Source: an uncultured Bacilli bacterium (GTDB lineage Bacteria; Bacillota_I; Bacilli_A; RF39; UBA660). From it: 44,595 nucleotides of DNA. The notes beneath the pieces are model-generated. The model worked only from the letters and a program-made list of their open reading frames with translations. It did not search any database and was not told the DNA's origin. Location: the NCBI GenBank assembly GCA_947632415.1, contig CANRPB010000004.1, forward strand, positions 1-44,595. Direction: 5' to 3'. This document shows, in pieces, positions 15,196 through 25,324 of this stretch (position 1 is the stretch's first letter; the number at the start of each line of letters is the position of its first letter). The position numbers were made by a program, and so were the translations under genes.

Positions 15196-16740
15196 TTGGC
15201 ACGATATATGAGTGATGCTAATTATGATTTTAGTATCGCAACGAGCGCACAGCGCTCTAGGTATAAACTTAGTGATTATAGTACTATTAAAGTTGGTAAT
15301 CAGACTTTAAGAGGAGATATTTCAGTATACCCTGATTGGGATAAAAATTCTGGACGTCCTTTTAAATTAAAAGATGTGCGAGAAGTTATTAATAGGAATA
15401 ATCCTAAAGAATTACGGGCACTTTCTCGCACATTCTTTGTAACAAGTGGTATATATTCTCGTTTATGTAGATATATGGCATATTTATTTAAATACGATTA
15501 TTTTATTACGCCAATTATATATGATGAAACTATTTCTGAAAAGAAAATTATTGAAGGTTGGTTAAAAAGTGCGGCGCTCCTTGACAACAGTCATTTAAAG
15601 AAAACTTTTGGAGATATAGCTTTAAAGGTAATCAAAGAAGGCTGCTATTATGGATATAGATTGCCGCAAAAGAATGCAGGATTTTTACAAGAACTTCCTT
15701 CAGAATATTGCCGTTCTCGTTATATTATTAATGGGAAACCTGCGGTAGAATTTTGGTTAAAATATTTTGATGAGAAGTTTAGAGATTCAGCTTATCGTAT
15801 GAAAGTTTTAAAAATCTTCCCAGTGGAAATTCAGAAAGCTTACGTCTCTTGGAAAAAAGGCCGTCTTCCTGTTGATTTTCAAGGAGATAGTACAGGATGG
15901 TTTTTATTAGATCCTGAATTTGCTGTAAAATTTAGTTTAGGTAGCGGAGATATTCCATTATTTTCTGCGGTTATTCCTAATATTGTAGATTTAGAAGAGG
16001 CCAAAGACATAGATAAAGAGCGTATGAAACAACAATTACTACGTATTATTGTACAAGAGATGCCTGTAGACAAAAATGGTGATCCAATTTTTGAATTAGA
16101 TGATATACAACAATTACATGCTAATGCTGTTAATATGCTTGGTAAGGCTATTGGAGTTAATGTTTTAACTACTTTTGCAGATGTTTCCTCTATTGATATG
16201 TCTGATAAAGGTAATGTTTCTTCTGTCGATCAGCTAGACAAAGTAGAACGTAGTGTTTATAATGAAGCTGGCGTTAGTCAAATGCAATTTAATACTTCTA
16301 CTAATCTTGCTCTAGAAAAGTCTATTGGTAATGATGAAGCTACAATGAATGATTTATTATTACAATTTGAAGAATACGCGGAAAGTTTACTAAAGCCATT
16401 CAATAAGAATCCTAAGCGTTTAATGTATAGAGTTCAAATACTCCCAACGACTATTTATAATTATAAAGATTTATCTAAGATTTATAAAGAGCAAACACAA
16501 ATTGGTTTTTCAAAGTTATTACCACAAGTTGCTCTTGGACAATCTCAATTAGTTGTTATGAATACTGCATTATTTGAAAATAAATATATGCATTTAGATG
16601 AACTATTTATTCCTCCTAAAATGTCTTCAACAATGAGTGCGGGCGATACTAATGAGGATAGTGATAGTACTGGTGGTAGGCCAGAATTACCAGAAGATCA
16701 AAAATCAGACAAGACTATTCTTAATGAAGAATCGGGGTGA
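15196..16740 (+). CDS. Portal protein (TTG start)
   Basis: 514 aa after terminase; SD AGGAGG; portal-like content and position. Confidence 0.75.
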   Translation: MARYMSDANYDFSIATSAQRSRYKLSDYSTIKVGNQTLRGDISVYPDWDKNSGRPFKLKDVREVINRNNPKELRALSRTFFVTSGIYSRLCRYMAYLFKYDYFITPIIYDETISEKKIIEGWLKSAALLDNSHLKKTFGDIALKVIKEGCYYGYRLPQKNAGFLQELPSEYCRSRYIINGKPAVEFWLKYFDEKFRDSAYRMKVLKIFPVEIQKAYVSWKKGRLPVDFQGDSTGWFLLDPEFAVKFSLGSGDIPLFSAVIPNIVDLEEAKDIDKERMKQQLLRIIVQEMPVDKNGDPIFELDDIQQLHANAVNMLGKAIGVNVLTTFADVSSIDMSDKGNVSSVDQLDKVERSVYNEAGVSQMQFNTSTNLALEKSIGNDEATMNDLLLQFEEYAESLLKPFNKNPKRLMYRVQILPTTIYNYKDLSKIYKEQTQIGFSKLLPQVALGQSQLVVMNTALFENKYMHLDELFIPPKMSSTMSAGDTNEDSDSTGGRPELPEDQKSDKTILNEESG

Positions 16741-16743
16741 TAA

Positions 16744-18078
16744 ATGAATAATAGAATACAGTCTGTTGCAACGATTCAAGAACCAGAGTTTATTAATCTT
16801 CAACCTTTTAATCCTTTAATTTCTCATTGTGAGATTAAAGTATTATATTTAGGACATAATCGCAATGGTTCTTATATCACAAAAGATGTTGCACAAAAAA
16901 TGGCAAACACTCTTCCAGGATGTCCAATAGTCGGAGCTTATTTAGAAGAAAAAGAAGATTTTGGCGATCATGGAGAAGTAATTACTATTGAAGATGGAGA
17001 AATTCATTTTTCCGTTAAGACTAAACCTTATGGATTTGTTGCTCCCGATGCAAAAGTATGGTTTAAGAATTTTATAGATACTGATGAATTTGGTAATCGA
17101 GTTGAGAGAACTTATCTAATGACAACAGGTTATCTTTGGACTGGGCAGTTTGAAGAAGCTGAAGATGTCATTACAGAAGGCAAAGCCCAATCTATGGAAT
17201 TAGACTCAGAAACTTTGGATGGCCACTGGGCTGAAGATAATAATTTACATCGTGAATTTTTCATAATTAATGATGCGATTTTCACAAAGTTATGTATACT
17301 GGGAGATGATGTTGAACCTTGTTTTGAGGGAGCATCAGTTACAGCTCCAGAAGTAAGTAAAGACTTTACTTTGCGGAATACTGACTTTAAGAATACTTTA
17401 TTTGCAATGATGAATGAATTAAAGTATGCTCTACAAAATGGAGGAGGTTCAATGGATCCTGAAATTACAAATGAGGAAGTTGAATCTAAAGAAATTTTTA
17501 CTGCTGAAAAAGAAGTAGATTTTACTGCTGAGGAAACAGTTGAGACTGCTGAGGCTGAAACTGAAACAGAGTTTACTGAAGAAGAAATTGTAGAAGTAAT
17601 TGAAGTTCCTGATGAAGAAATTGAACGTATGTTCGGTTCTGTTTCTGATTTAGACGCAGCTGTAGAAAATTCTGATGAAGATTCAATCAGTACTAGTTCA
17701 TTGAATGAAGGTTCAGAAGCACAAGATGAGCTTAATAGTTTACGCGCAGAACTTGAAGAGCTTCGTGCTTTTAAACTTCAGATAGAAGATCAGCAAAAGG
17801 ACGCACTGATCGCTAAATATTTTATGCTTAGTGATGATGACAAGGCTGAAGTCATTGAGCACAAAGCGGAGTATAGTTTAGAAGAAATTGAATCTAAGCT
17901 TGCTCTTATCTATGTCAAGAAGAATGTTAATTTTGCCGTTGAAGAGACTTCTGAAAAAGAAATCTCTGAACCAGAATTTGACTTAGATAGTCCTACAATA
18001 ACATTCGCATTAGAAGATGAAACTGCGGGGATAGCTAATCCTGTTGTTCAGGCGCTCCGCAATACAGTACATGATTAA
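16744..18078 (+). CDS. Prohead protease fused to acidic coiled-coil scaffold
   Basis: N-terminal protease-like CPIVGAYLEEKEDFGDHG; acidic coiled-coil C-terminus; position between portal and MCP. Confidence 0.7.
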   Translation: MNNRIQSVATIQEPEFINLQPFNPLISHCEIKVLYLGHNRNGSYITKDVAQKMANTLPGCPIVGAYLEEKEDFGDHGEVITIEDGEIHFSVKTKPYGFVAPDAKVWFKNFIDTDEFGNRVERTYLMTTGYLWTGQFEEAEDVITEGKAQSMELDSETLDGHWAEDNNLHREFFIINDAIFTKLCILGDDVEPCFEGASVTAPEVSKDFTLRNTDFKNTLFAMMNELKYALQNGGGSMDPEITNEEVESKEIFTAEKEVDFTAEETVETAEAETETEFTEEEIVEVIEVPDEEIERMFGSVSDLDAAVENSDEDSISTSSLNEGSEAQDELNSLRAELEELRAFKLQIEDQQKDALIAKYFMLSDDDKAEVIEHKAEYSLEEIESKLALIYVKKNVNFAVEETSEKEISEPEFDLDSPTITFALEDETAGIANPVVQALRNTVHD

Positions 18079-18097
18079 TTGAAGGAGGTTTGACTAG

Positions 18098-18607
18098 ATG
18101 GCGACAGAGATTAAGCGCGAAGGCTACGGTCAGGTAGAACCTAACCACCTTGCGGCGCCTCGCAATGGTCAAGTTTATGCTCAACTTCCCGCTGACGAAT
18201 CAATTGATGTGCTAGAAAATGGTATGTTCGTCCACTATAATTATGCAGAAGGTAAATGCCAATTTACTGGTGATGGCCCTGTTATGATGGTTTACAATGA
18301 AGAGAAACTTTATGACGAGCGTCATCAAATGCACAAGGATTTTGCTCAAAAGAAAGCTGACGCTTATGATGGAGTAATTGTTCCTCGTGTATTTGCCCTT
18401 TCTGTTGGTGATATTTGGACTACTAATACCCTCAAAGATGCTACCTATAATGCCAAAGATAAACTTAAGATTGGTACTACAGGTCTTCTTGAGTCTGGCG
18501 AAGCTGGAGCGGGTGAGCCTGTAATTCAAGTCGTTAAGGAAACAACTCTTCCTGACGGCCAAAAAGCTCTTAAACTACAAGTAATTGGCATTGGTGCCAG
18601 CGCGTAA
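18098..18607 (+). CDS. Putative capsid decoration/stabilisation protein
   Basis: 169 aa between scaffold and MCP, strong SD. Confidence 0.6.
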   Translation: MATEIKREGYGQVEPNHLAAPRNGQVYAQLPADESIDVLENGMFVHYNYAEGKCQFTGDGPVMMVYNEEKLYDERHQMHKDFAQKKADAYDGVIVPRVFALSVGDIWTTNTLKDATYNAKDKLKIGTTGLLESGEAGAGEPVIQVVKETTLPDGQKALKLQVIGIGASA

Positions 18608-18628
18608 TCTGAGAAGGAGGATAGCTAA

Positions 18629-19666
18629 ATGGAATATAAAGATCTATTACAATTAGCCCGCATTGCGGTTAAAGCTGATGCTTCCAATCCTGTAGCATAC
18701 TCCTTCGGGGACGAGAAATTTTCTCTTGACCAAGTGAATGAGGCTCTTGCTACAGAGTTTAGTAAGCTTGCGGGCGATTATGCGTCTTATCGTGAAAATA
18801 AAAATGTCATTTTCCGCTTAATTGAAGAGACTATTAATGAGGTTCTTCCTCGTAAGGTTATGGATCAATATATGCAATTTGCGGACGTCCGCACAGTTGC
18901 GCAAGGGGAAAAAGCTATATTTAAAGTTCGTATTTCTGAGTTTGCGAAGAAACGTGCTAAGACTTTTGTCACTCGTGTTGGTCTAGCTGGTCGTTATGAA
19001 GTCTTTATGCTTGATGGTTACTCTCTTGAAGTACAAACTGCTGCTTTTGGTGGAGCTGCTCGTATTGGGTTTGAAGAGTTCTTAGACGGTCGTATCCAAT
19101 TCTCTGATCTTACTTCTGTACTATTGGAGGGTATGGATGAATTTATTTATAAAGAGATTGCTAAATCTCTTGCAGGCTTAGTTGAAGGTCTTCCTGAAAT
19201 TCAAACAGCTACATTTGCTGGTTTTGATGAAGATACTATGGATACCCTTCTTATGATTGCTGATTCTTATGGTCATTCAGCAATTTATTGTACTTTTGAA
19301 TTTGCAGCTAAGATGCTTCCTGAAGAAGGTTGGGCATCTGGTGAGATTAAGAATGAACGTTGGAATGTTGGTTATCTTGGTACTTATAAGGGACACCAAG
19401 TAATTATTCTCCCACAGTCTATGGAAGACGAAACTAATACAACTAAAGTTCTTGATCCTTCTTATGCATATATTATTCCTGTTGGCTCTGAAAAGCCAAT
19501 TAAATTAGTCTTTGAAGGCGCTGCATGCGTTCGTGAGGTTGAAGATAACGACGATTGGTCTCGTGACCTTCAAACTTATCATAAGTATGGTATTACCACA
19601 ATTAGTAACAATTGGATGTGCGTATATCAAAATACTAACCTCAAAAAGGCTGTAAAGGGGGAATAA
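18629..19666 (+). CDS. Major capsid protein, 0-frame product
   Basis: 345 aa; position, strong SD, HK97-fold-like composition. Confidence 0.8.
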   Translation: MEYKDLLQLARIAVKADASNPVAYSFGDEKFSLDQVNEALATEFSKLAGDYASYRENKNVIFRLIEETINEVLPRKVMDQYMQFADVRTVAQGEKAIFKVRISEFAKKRAKTFVTRVGLAGRYEVFMLDGYSLEVQTAAFGGAARIGFEEFLDGRIQFSDLTSVLLEGMDEFIYKEIAKSLAGLVEGLPEIQTATFAGFDEDTMDTLLMIADSYGHSAIYCTFEFAAKMLPEEGWASGEIKNERWNVGYLGTYKGHQVIILPQSMEDETNTTKVLDPSYAYIIPVGSEKPIKLVFEGAACVREVEDNDDWSRDLQTYHKYGITTISNNWMCVYQNTNLKKAVKGE

Positions 19667-20097
19667 CCCCCACTCCTAGCCTCCCCGTACAACAAGTAGA
19701 GGTTGGTAGTGGGGTTCAGATAGGTTCTTATGATGCTTCAACTGGTTTTGCGGGATCAGCTGAAACAGATGGAGATACAATAACTGTAACTGGTACTTTT
19801 ACTAAACAAGAAGATGCTAATGAACAGCTTAAATTCCCACAAAAAGAAGCAACTGGTTATTATTTACCCCTTACTTTAACGGGAACTAAAGGACAAGCAG
19901 TTAAGCGTATTTCTAATAATAAGATACTTGTCTTTGGAGAGACTAATGATACAGAAACCACTATGAACTTAGTTCTTTCAGTCGATCAGTCAAATCCCAC
20001 CATAGAATTTATGGTATATGAGAATAAACAAAAGGCGCTTGCGAATGAAGAAGGTATTAAGCTCACAATAAATTGTAGTGGTTGTTCATTTTCTTAA
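19657..20097 (+). CDS. C-terminal extension of MCP in the -1 frame (predicted ribosomal frameshift; fusion ~489 aa)
   Basis: G_GGG_GAA_TAA slip site at 19657-19666; -1 frame open to 20097 with no nearby start codon; encodes VQIGSYDASTGFAGS...YYLPLTLTGTKGQAVKR...FGETNDTETTMNLVLSVD, homologous to the 25363 ORF. Confidence 0.85.
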   Translation, partial: GGITPTPSLPVQQVEVGSGVQIGSYDASTGFAGSAETDGDTITVTGTFTKQEDANEQLKFPQKEATGYYLPLTLTGTKGQAVKRISNNKILVFGETNDTETTMNLVLSVDQSNPTIEFMVYENKQKALANEEGIKLTINCSGCSFS

Positions 20098-20107
20098 TAA
20101 ATTAGAT

Positions 20108-20154
20108 GAAAAGGAGTGATGGGAGGCGTTTTCTCCCTCCTCCTTTTCTTTTTT
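20108..20154 (+). terminator. Intrinsic terminator after the MCP extension
   Basis: GAAAAGGAG...GGGAGG...CCTC-CTCCTTTTCTTTTTT. Confidence 0.8.
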
Positions 20155-20174
20155 CGAGATACAAGGAGAGAAAT

Positions 20175-20762
20175 ATGTTAGCAGATAGCACATTAGTTCC
20201 TGTACGTAATTTAACTAATCATACTGTTGGTTATAAAGTACCTGAACTAAATGTCCGTAGAGTTTTCCAAGCATCGGAGGTTAAAAAGCTTCCAGTAGAG
20301 GAAATTCGTAAACTTAATTATATGCCAGGTGGCCGCAATCTTCTTCTTGGTTATCTTGCGGTAGATAATAAAGATATGCGAGCAGAGCTTGGAGTTGATG
20401 CTGATGCAGTCGAGTTTGACTGGACAGAAGCAGATGTAGATAAAGCATTAACTACAGAACCTATTGAAGTTCTTTTAGATGCTTTAGACTTTGGCCCTGA
20501 TGGTATTAAAGAAATGTTAATTAAGAGGGCTGTTGATCTTGAAATTGATGATGCGTCTAAGTGCGAAGCTATTTCTGAACGTACTGGCGCTGATGTAACT
20601 AATAAAATTAAAATGAAAAAGTTGGCTCGTGAAGCAGATAAAAAAAATAAAGATGAAGTAACTGAGGCTGCTAATGCAAAAGTAGCTCCTGCTCCTAAGA
20701 GACGTGTAGCTACTAAACCTACTACTACTGCTAAACCTGCTTCAACTGTTGTAAAGGAGTAA
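20175..20762 (+). CDS. Virion-associated hypothetical protein, 195 aa (start corrected to MLADST)
   Basis: SD AAGGAGAG; Lys/Ala/Pro-rich C-terminus. Confidence 0.65.
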   Translation: MLADSTLVPVRNLTNHTVGYKVPELNVRRVFQASEVKKLPVEEIRKLNYMPGGRNLLLGYLAVDNKDMRAELGVDADAVEFDWTEADVDKALTTEPIEVLLDALDFGPDGIKEMLIKRAVDLEIDDASKCEAISERTGADVTNKIKMKKLAREADKKNKDEVTEAANAKVAPAPKRRVATKPTTTAKPASTVVKE

Positions 20763-20781
20763 GTTAGGGGGATATATTAAA

Positions 20782-21276
20782 ATGGATGAAACTAATCCCC
20801 AAGAATTTACTAGCTTTAAAGAAGTATATGATATGTTTTTATCTGGTATTACTGATGATATGTTTTTAGAACTTACACCAGAAGATACCAAAGAATTATT
20901 ACAAGAGATTTTAATCGCAGCTATTCCTTATTTTGAATATCCTAGTCATGATTTATTTGATTATAATTTGCAGGAACAAAGATTTAATTGGAAACTTTCA
21001 AATGAAGAAATTATTATTTTGCGGCAATATATGATTGCTCAATGGATTGGCTACCAATTAGCAACTATTGATTTAATTAAACAGAAATATTCTGGAAGTG
21101 ATTTTAAATTTACTTCTCAAGCATCTCATATTAAACAACTCAAAGAGATGAAAAAAGAATATGAAACTCAAGGTTTTCATCTACAAAGGGTTTTTCGTAG
21201 ACGTCATCGCCGCAAAGATGGAACAATTGCTTCATTATTAAATCAGATTATGGAGCCTCCAAGAGATGATGACTAA
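20782..21276 (+). CDS. Putative head-tail connector/completion protein
   Basis: 164 aa, gene order. Confidence 0.55.
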   Translation: MDETNPQEFTSFKEVYDMFLSGITDDMFLELTPEDTKELLQEILIAAIPYFEYPSHDLFDYNLQEQRFNWKLSNEEIIILRQYMIAQWIGYQLATIDLIKQKYSGSDFKFTSQASHIKQLKEMKKEYETQGFHLQRVFRRRHRRKDGTIASLLNQIMEPPRDDD

Positions 21277-21571
21277 TTATGAAGTAGAAATTGATAATAA
21301 TGCAATTAAATTTAATCTAAATCGACTAGGTAATCAAATATATAAAACTTTATGTTTGCGGGAAGAGGGTAAAGATTGGCAAAAGCCTTTAGAAACTATA
21401 ATGGTTGAACTTTTAGGAATGGCTAATTTGTTTCCGCAACAAGAAAAATTATGTTCTTTAGCATGTAAAATACAAGGTCTTACAAATAAAGAAATTGATT
21501 TTATGTTATATAGACGAACAGTTTTTGAATGTTGTTCTCTTGTAAATAAAATAAAAGATGCTATTGATTAG
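21266..21571 (+). CDS. Hypothetical protein, 101 aa
   Basis: Overlaps upstream gene by 11 nt. Confidence 0.6.
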   Translation: MMTNYEVEIDNNAIKFNLNRLGNQIYKTLCLREEGKDWQKPLETIMVELLGMANLFPQQEKLCSLACKIQGLTNKEIDFMLYRRTVFECCSLVNKIKDAID

Positions 21572-21580
21572 GAGGCCATC

Positions 21581-22711
21581 ATGTCCGCAGAAACATTAAT
21601 AGCGAGACTTCAACATGATGGCGGGAATGCCTTAGGACGTATAAATAAACAAAAGTTACGTTCTTTACAAGCAGCTTTAAAAAATGATTATAATTCTCGT
21701 CTTATAAAAACTCCTAAAAAAGCAGCTTGGCCGGCATTAATAAATGCTAAAGATATTAAAAGTGATTATGACAAGAAATATATTTCAGTAGAATTTGATG
21801 CAGGCTTAGAGTCTGGAGATGTTTTTGAAATATTAGACGATCATACTCATTGGATGATTTATCTTCCTGTTTTAACGGAAACCGCTTATCTGCGATCAGA
21901 GATAGTAAGATGTAGATATAGTATTGAAATTGAAGACGAAAAATATTGGGTTTATTTTCAAGGACCGACAGAGACGGATTTGCGGTGGTATATTAAACAG
22001 GGAATTAATTTTAATGAATTAAATTTATCAGGAACCATTTATATTAAAAATACTCCTAAAACTAAAGAGTTTTTTAAACGATTTACACATATTAAATTAG
22101 ATGGACATATGTGGGAAGTACAAGTGACTGATTCTATTACTGTTCCTGGTATTATTGAGCTTGAAATACAAGAATATTATGATAATACTCCTGCAGAACT
22201 TCCTAGTATCCATAAAGATGAAGAAGATCCTCATATTTGTATTATTGGCACTGATATAGTAAAACAAAATACAATTATTGGGTATGAAATTGAACCTCGT
22301 TATTATGATCCAAAAGCAGAATGGAAAGTTAGTGGTAATAATAGAGTAAAAATTGATAGAATCATAGATAATGGGCGTATGTGTGAAGTACGAATTTATG
22401 ATGGAGCTATTCGTAATTTTTTCGTGCAATACGGAGATAATGAACCATTAGAGGTCATGATTGATATAGAAGAGCCGTATATTAAAGGTCCACAGTTAGT
22501 GTATCCTTATGATACGCATGAATACTGGACTGCTTGTAAAGATGATATATTAGTATTTTCTTCAGACAGCGATCTTGTTAAAGTTACTCAATTGACAGAT
22601 AATTCTTGTAAAGTAAAGATAAAAAGTAGTAAAAAAGGTGAATTTATTTTGCGGGCTACTGCAGAGGATGATACTGTTTATGAACTTCTTGTAACGATTG
22701 GCTCGTTCTAA
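21581..22711 (+). CDS. Putative head-closure protein with C-terminal Ig-like-looking domain
   Basis: 376 aa, SD AGGAGG; C-terminus VYPYDTHEYWTACKDDILVFSSDSDLVKVTQLTDNSCKVKIKSSKKGEFILRATAEDDTVY. Confidence 0.55.
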   Translation: MSAETLIARLQHDGGNALGRINKQKLRSLQAALKNDYNSRLIKTPKKAAWPALINAKDIKSDYDKKYISVEFDAGLESGDVFEILDDHTHWMIYLPVLTETAYLRSEIVRCRYSIEIEDEKYWVYFQGPTETDLRWYIKQGINFNELNLSGTIYIKNTPKTKEFFKRFTHIKLDGHMWEVQVTDSITVPGIIELEIQEYYDNTPAELPSIHKDEEDPHICIIGTDIVKQNTIIGYEIEPRYYDPKAEWKVSGNNRVKIDRIIDNGRMCEVRIYDGAIRNFFVQYGDNEPLEVMIDIEEPYIKGPQLVYPYDTHEYWTACKDDILVFSSDSDLVKVTQLTDNSCKVKIKSSKKGEFILRATAEDDTVYELLVTIGSF

Positions 22712-22720
22712 GGAGTTAAC

Positions 22721-23359
22721 GTGCATGTAGTTGGACATAAACTAGCTAAGAATTTTAAAAGTTCTTTTCTTTCTTGTGAAAAAGATCAAGAAGCTATATG
22801 GAAACGATTATTTGTTGAAAGTGAACCGTATAGTAATAAATTAAAAAGATTGTTAATTATAAATACTCCTAATTGTTTAGATGAACGAGAGCATCAGTGG
22901 GATCATTTAATTCAACAAGCTTCAGTTAAGAAGTTACATGATGATGGATATATTAAAGCTGTTCCTAAATTAGCATTTGGGGAACATGAAGAAGTGAAAT
23001 CTTATATTATGCTTGAGTTTGATGACTTTGTACCTACTTCTAATCCTGAATATCGAGATTGTATAGTAAGTTTTACTATTATATGTCAATTAGATTATTG
23101 GGAACTTGAAGATTATAAGCTACGCCCGCATCAAATAGCAGGTTATATTGATGGTATTCTTAATGAATGTCGTTTAACGGGTATAGGTACTTTGAAGTTT
23201 TTAGGTGCTTCTCAAATAGTTTTAAATGAATATTTGGGTGGATTAGTTCTTCGTTATGTTGCTACTCATGGGCATGATGATGAAGAAGCATTAAATCCAG
23301 ATGTTCCTGCTCCAGAAAAGCTTGGCAGTAGGGATTATGATGATATTGACCTAGGTTAG
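22721..23359 (+). CDS. Putative tail completion/terminator protein
   Basis: 212 aa (GTG start), gene order. Confidence 0.5.
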   Translation: MHVVGHKLAKNFKSSFLSCEKDQEAIWKRLFVESEPYSNKLKRLLIINTPNCLDEREHQWDHLIQQASVKKLHDDGYIKAVPKLAFGEHEEVKSYIMLEFDDFVPTSNPEYRDCIVSFTIICQLDYWELEDYKLRPHQIAGYIDGILNECRLTGIGTLKFLGASQIVLNEYLGGLVLRYVATHGHDDEEALNPDVPAPEKLGSRDYDDIDLG

Positions 23360-23367
23360 AGGTTAAT

Positions 23368-24126
23368 ATGGCGATAAAAGGAGATGCAGTTGGACTATAT
23401 CTTGTTTCTAAAGATATAATAGTCCCAGAGTGCAATATTGTATTAACTCAGCCAACAGTAAAAGAAGTATTGCAATTTGGAGAAACTAATTTTCTTCAAA
23501 TTATACAATATTTGAGTTATACAGAACGATCTTTTCAGATATTAAAACAAGAAAATACTGAATTACAATTATTAGATGAATTTCAGTTATTTTTATTAAT
23601 TTATCATAATGAACCTATTTTAAGATCTCAAATAGAAAGATTTTTTGAGTTAATTTTTCCTAAATATACTGTAATTTTTACAGATAATAGTATTGATTTT
23701 AAAGATATAGAAGATAATGGGGTTAAAGGCCGCATAAATCCTTTTAATTTTGAATCATTACAAAAACTTTGTTTAGATTTATTTCTTCCTATTGGACAAA
23801 AAGAACCGGAATATAATCCAGTTTCAAGTAAAGCCCAAGAAATTGCGGAGAAATTAAAAAAAGGCAGGGAAGAAAAAGCCCGTAGGGAGGGGAAGCAAGA
23901 AGATAGCTCCTCTCTCTATGGGACTGCTATGTCTATTATTGCTATTGGATGCGGGATACCTTTTCAAGTATTGTATGAGTGTACGATATTTCAATTAAAT
24001 GATTTATTTATGCGGTATACTGCTAAAATGGCTTGGGATCAGTATATTAAAATGGCTACGATTCCATTTTCTGATTCTTCTAAATTAGAAGCTCCTAATA
24101 TGTGGACTTCTAATATTTATGGTTAA
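23368..24126 (+). CDS. Putative tail assembly protein (chaperone-like)
   Basis: IIVPECNIVLTQPTVKEVLQFGE pattern; 252 aa. Confidence 0.45.
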   Translation: MAIKGDAVGLYLVSKDIIVPECNIVLTQPTVKEVLQFGETNFLQIIQYLSYTERSFQILKQENTELQLLDEFQLFLLIYHNEPILRSQIERFFELIFPKYTVIFTDNSIDFKDIEDNGVKGRINPFNFESLQKLCLDLFLPIGQKEPEYNPVSSKAQEIAEKLKKGREEKARREGKQEDSSSLYGTAMSIIAIGCGIPFQVLYECTIFQLNDLFMRYTAKMAWDQYIKMATIPFSDSSKLEAPNMWTSNIYG

Positions 24127-24200
24127 TAAACCACAGCCTTGTGTGGATTATTATAGAGGGTAAAATTAAATATTGCGCGATATTTGATATTACCAAAAAG

Positions 24201-24226
24201 GGAAAATTTGTACGTACAAGATTTCC
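24201..24226 (+). other. Near-perfect hairpin in the leader of the major tail protein gene
   Basis: GGAAAATTTGTAC/GTACAAGATTTCC. Confidence 0.6.
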
Positions 24227-24250
24227 GATTTGAAGAAAGGGGACTACAGC

Positions 24251-25324
24251 ATGAGATTCGGTGTTCGCGAGATCTGCGATGTAGTATTTAAACCTCTCAG
24301 CTCTGTTGATATTGGTAATCAACACTTTGATGCCGGTCAACCTGTACTCTACCTTGACACCGCAAAAACTTCTACTCTTGAAGGTGCTTCTACAACCGTC
24401 TATGCACAAGGCGGTAAAGGTAATCCTCGCTTAATCGGTTGGGACGGCGAGAAAACTATTACATTTACTGTAGAAGATGCCCTTATGAGTCCAATCAGTT
24501 TTGCAATGCTTTCTGGTGCTGGTGTTATCCAAGGTATGGGTGAACTTGATGCGGATGATGCAAGGAAAATTTATGTCCATACTTCTTATGACTTAACTGT
24601 TGAGAAGCAAGATGGTAAGTTTGTTGCTAAATTAACAGATGTTGAACGTAATGGTGCAACTCTTGTTGTCACTAAAGAAGCTCCTGTTTATCCTATTCTA
24701 TTAGATTCTGCGGGAGCACAAGCTGCTTATCTTTCTGCTATTACAGAAGACCAAATTACAGTTGAAGGTGAAGCACCTGAAAATCCTGTTAAAGTCAATA
24801 CTGAACGTGGAGAGATTGATGCCAGTGGGCGTACTATTGTATTTGAATTAGCTTCTGATGAACCTGGCGATCCTCGTCTTGATGAAGCGATTCAAGTAGG
24901 ACAGGCTGTACGTATTGACTGTTATACAGTTCATACTGAAGGTGCTACTGAAATTCAAATTGATGCTAGTACATTTGCTGGTTATTACTATATTGAAGCT
25001 TCTACCTTATTCCGTGATGAAGCTACTGGTGTAGATATGGCTGCTGAATTTGTCATTCCACGTGGTAAGATTCAATCTAACTTTACATTTACAATGGCTA
25101 ACAGCGGCGATCCTTCAACATTTACTTTCACAATTGATGCATTCCCTGCGTATACTAAATTTAACAAGAATAAAAAGGTTATGGCTATTCTTCAAGTTCT
25201 TGATGTTGAAGGTGACTCTCATAACTATCGTACAAAGGATATTATCGGTCACGAAAACCGCACTAGTGATGCTGATGTAGACGAATGGTATACGAAGTCA
25301 ATCTTCGTTGATTCGGGGGAATAG
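24251..25324 (+). CDS. Major tail protein, 0-frame product (start corrected to MRFGVRE)
   Basis: SD AAAGGGG; 357 aa; position and beta-rich composition. Confidence 0.7.
   Translation: MRFGVREICDVVFKPLSSVDIGNQHFDAGQPVLYLDTAKTSTLEGASTTVYAQGGKGNPRLIGWDGEKTITFTVEDALMSPISFAMLSGAGVIQGMGELDADDARKIYVHTSYDLTVEKQDGKFVAKLTDVERNGATLVVTKEAPVYPILLDSAGAQAAYLSAITEDQITVEGEAPENPVKVNTERGEIDASGRTIVFELASDEPGDPRLDEAIQVGQAVRIDCYTVHTEGATEIQIDASTFAGYYYIEASTLFRDEATGVDMAAEFVIPRGKIQSNFTFTMANSGDPSTFTFTIDAFPAYTKFNKNKKVMAILQVLDVEGDSHNYRTKDIIGHENRTSDADVDEWYTKSIFVDSGE

Noticed and set aside
18212-18562. Antisense ORF opposite the decoration protein gene
   Set aside because: Shadow ORF of a well-supported CDS; no translation signals.
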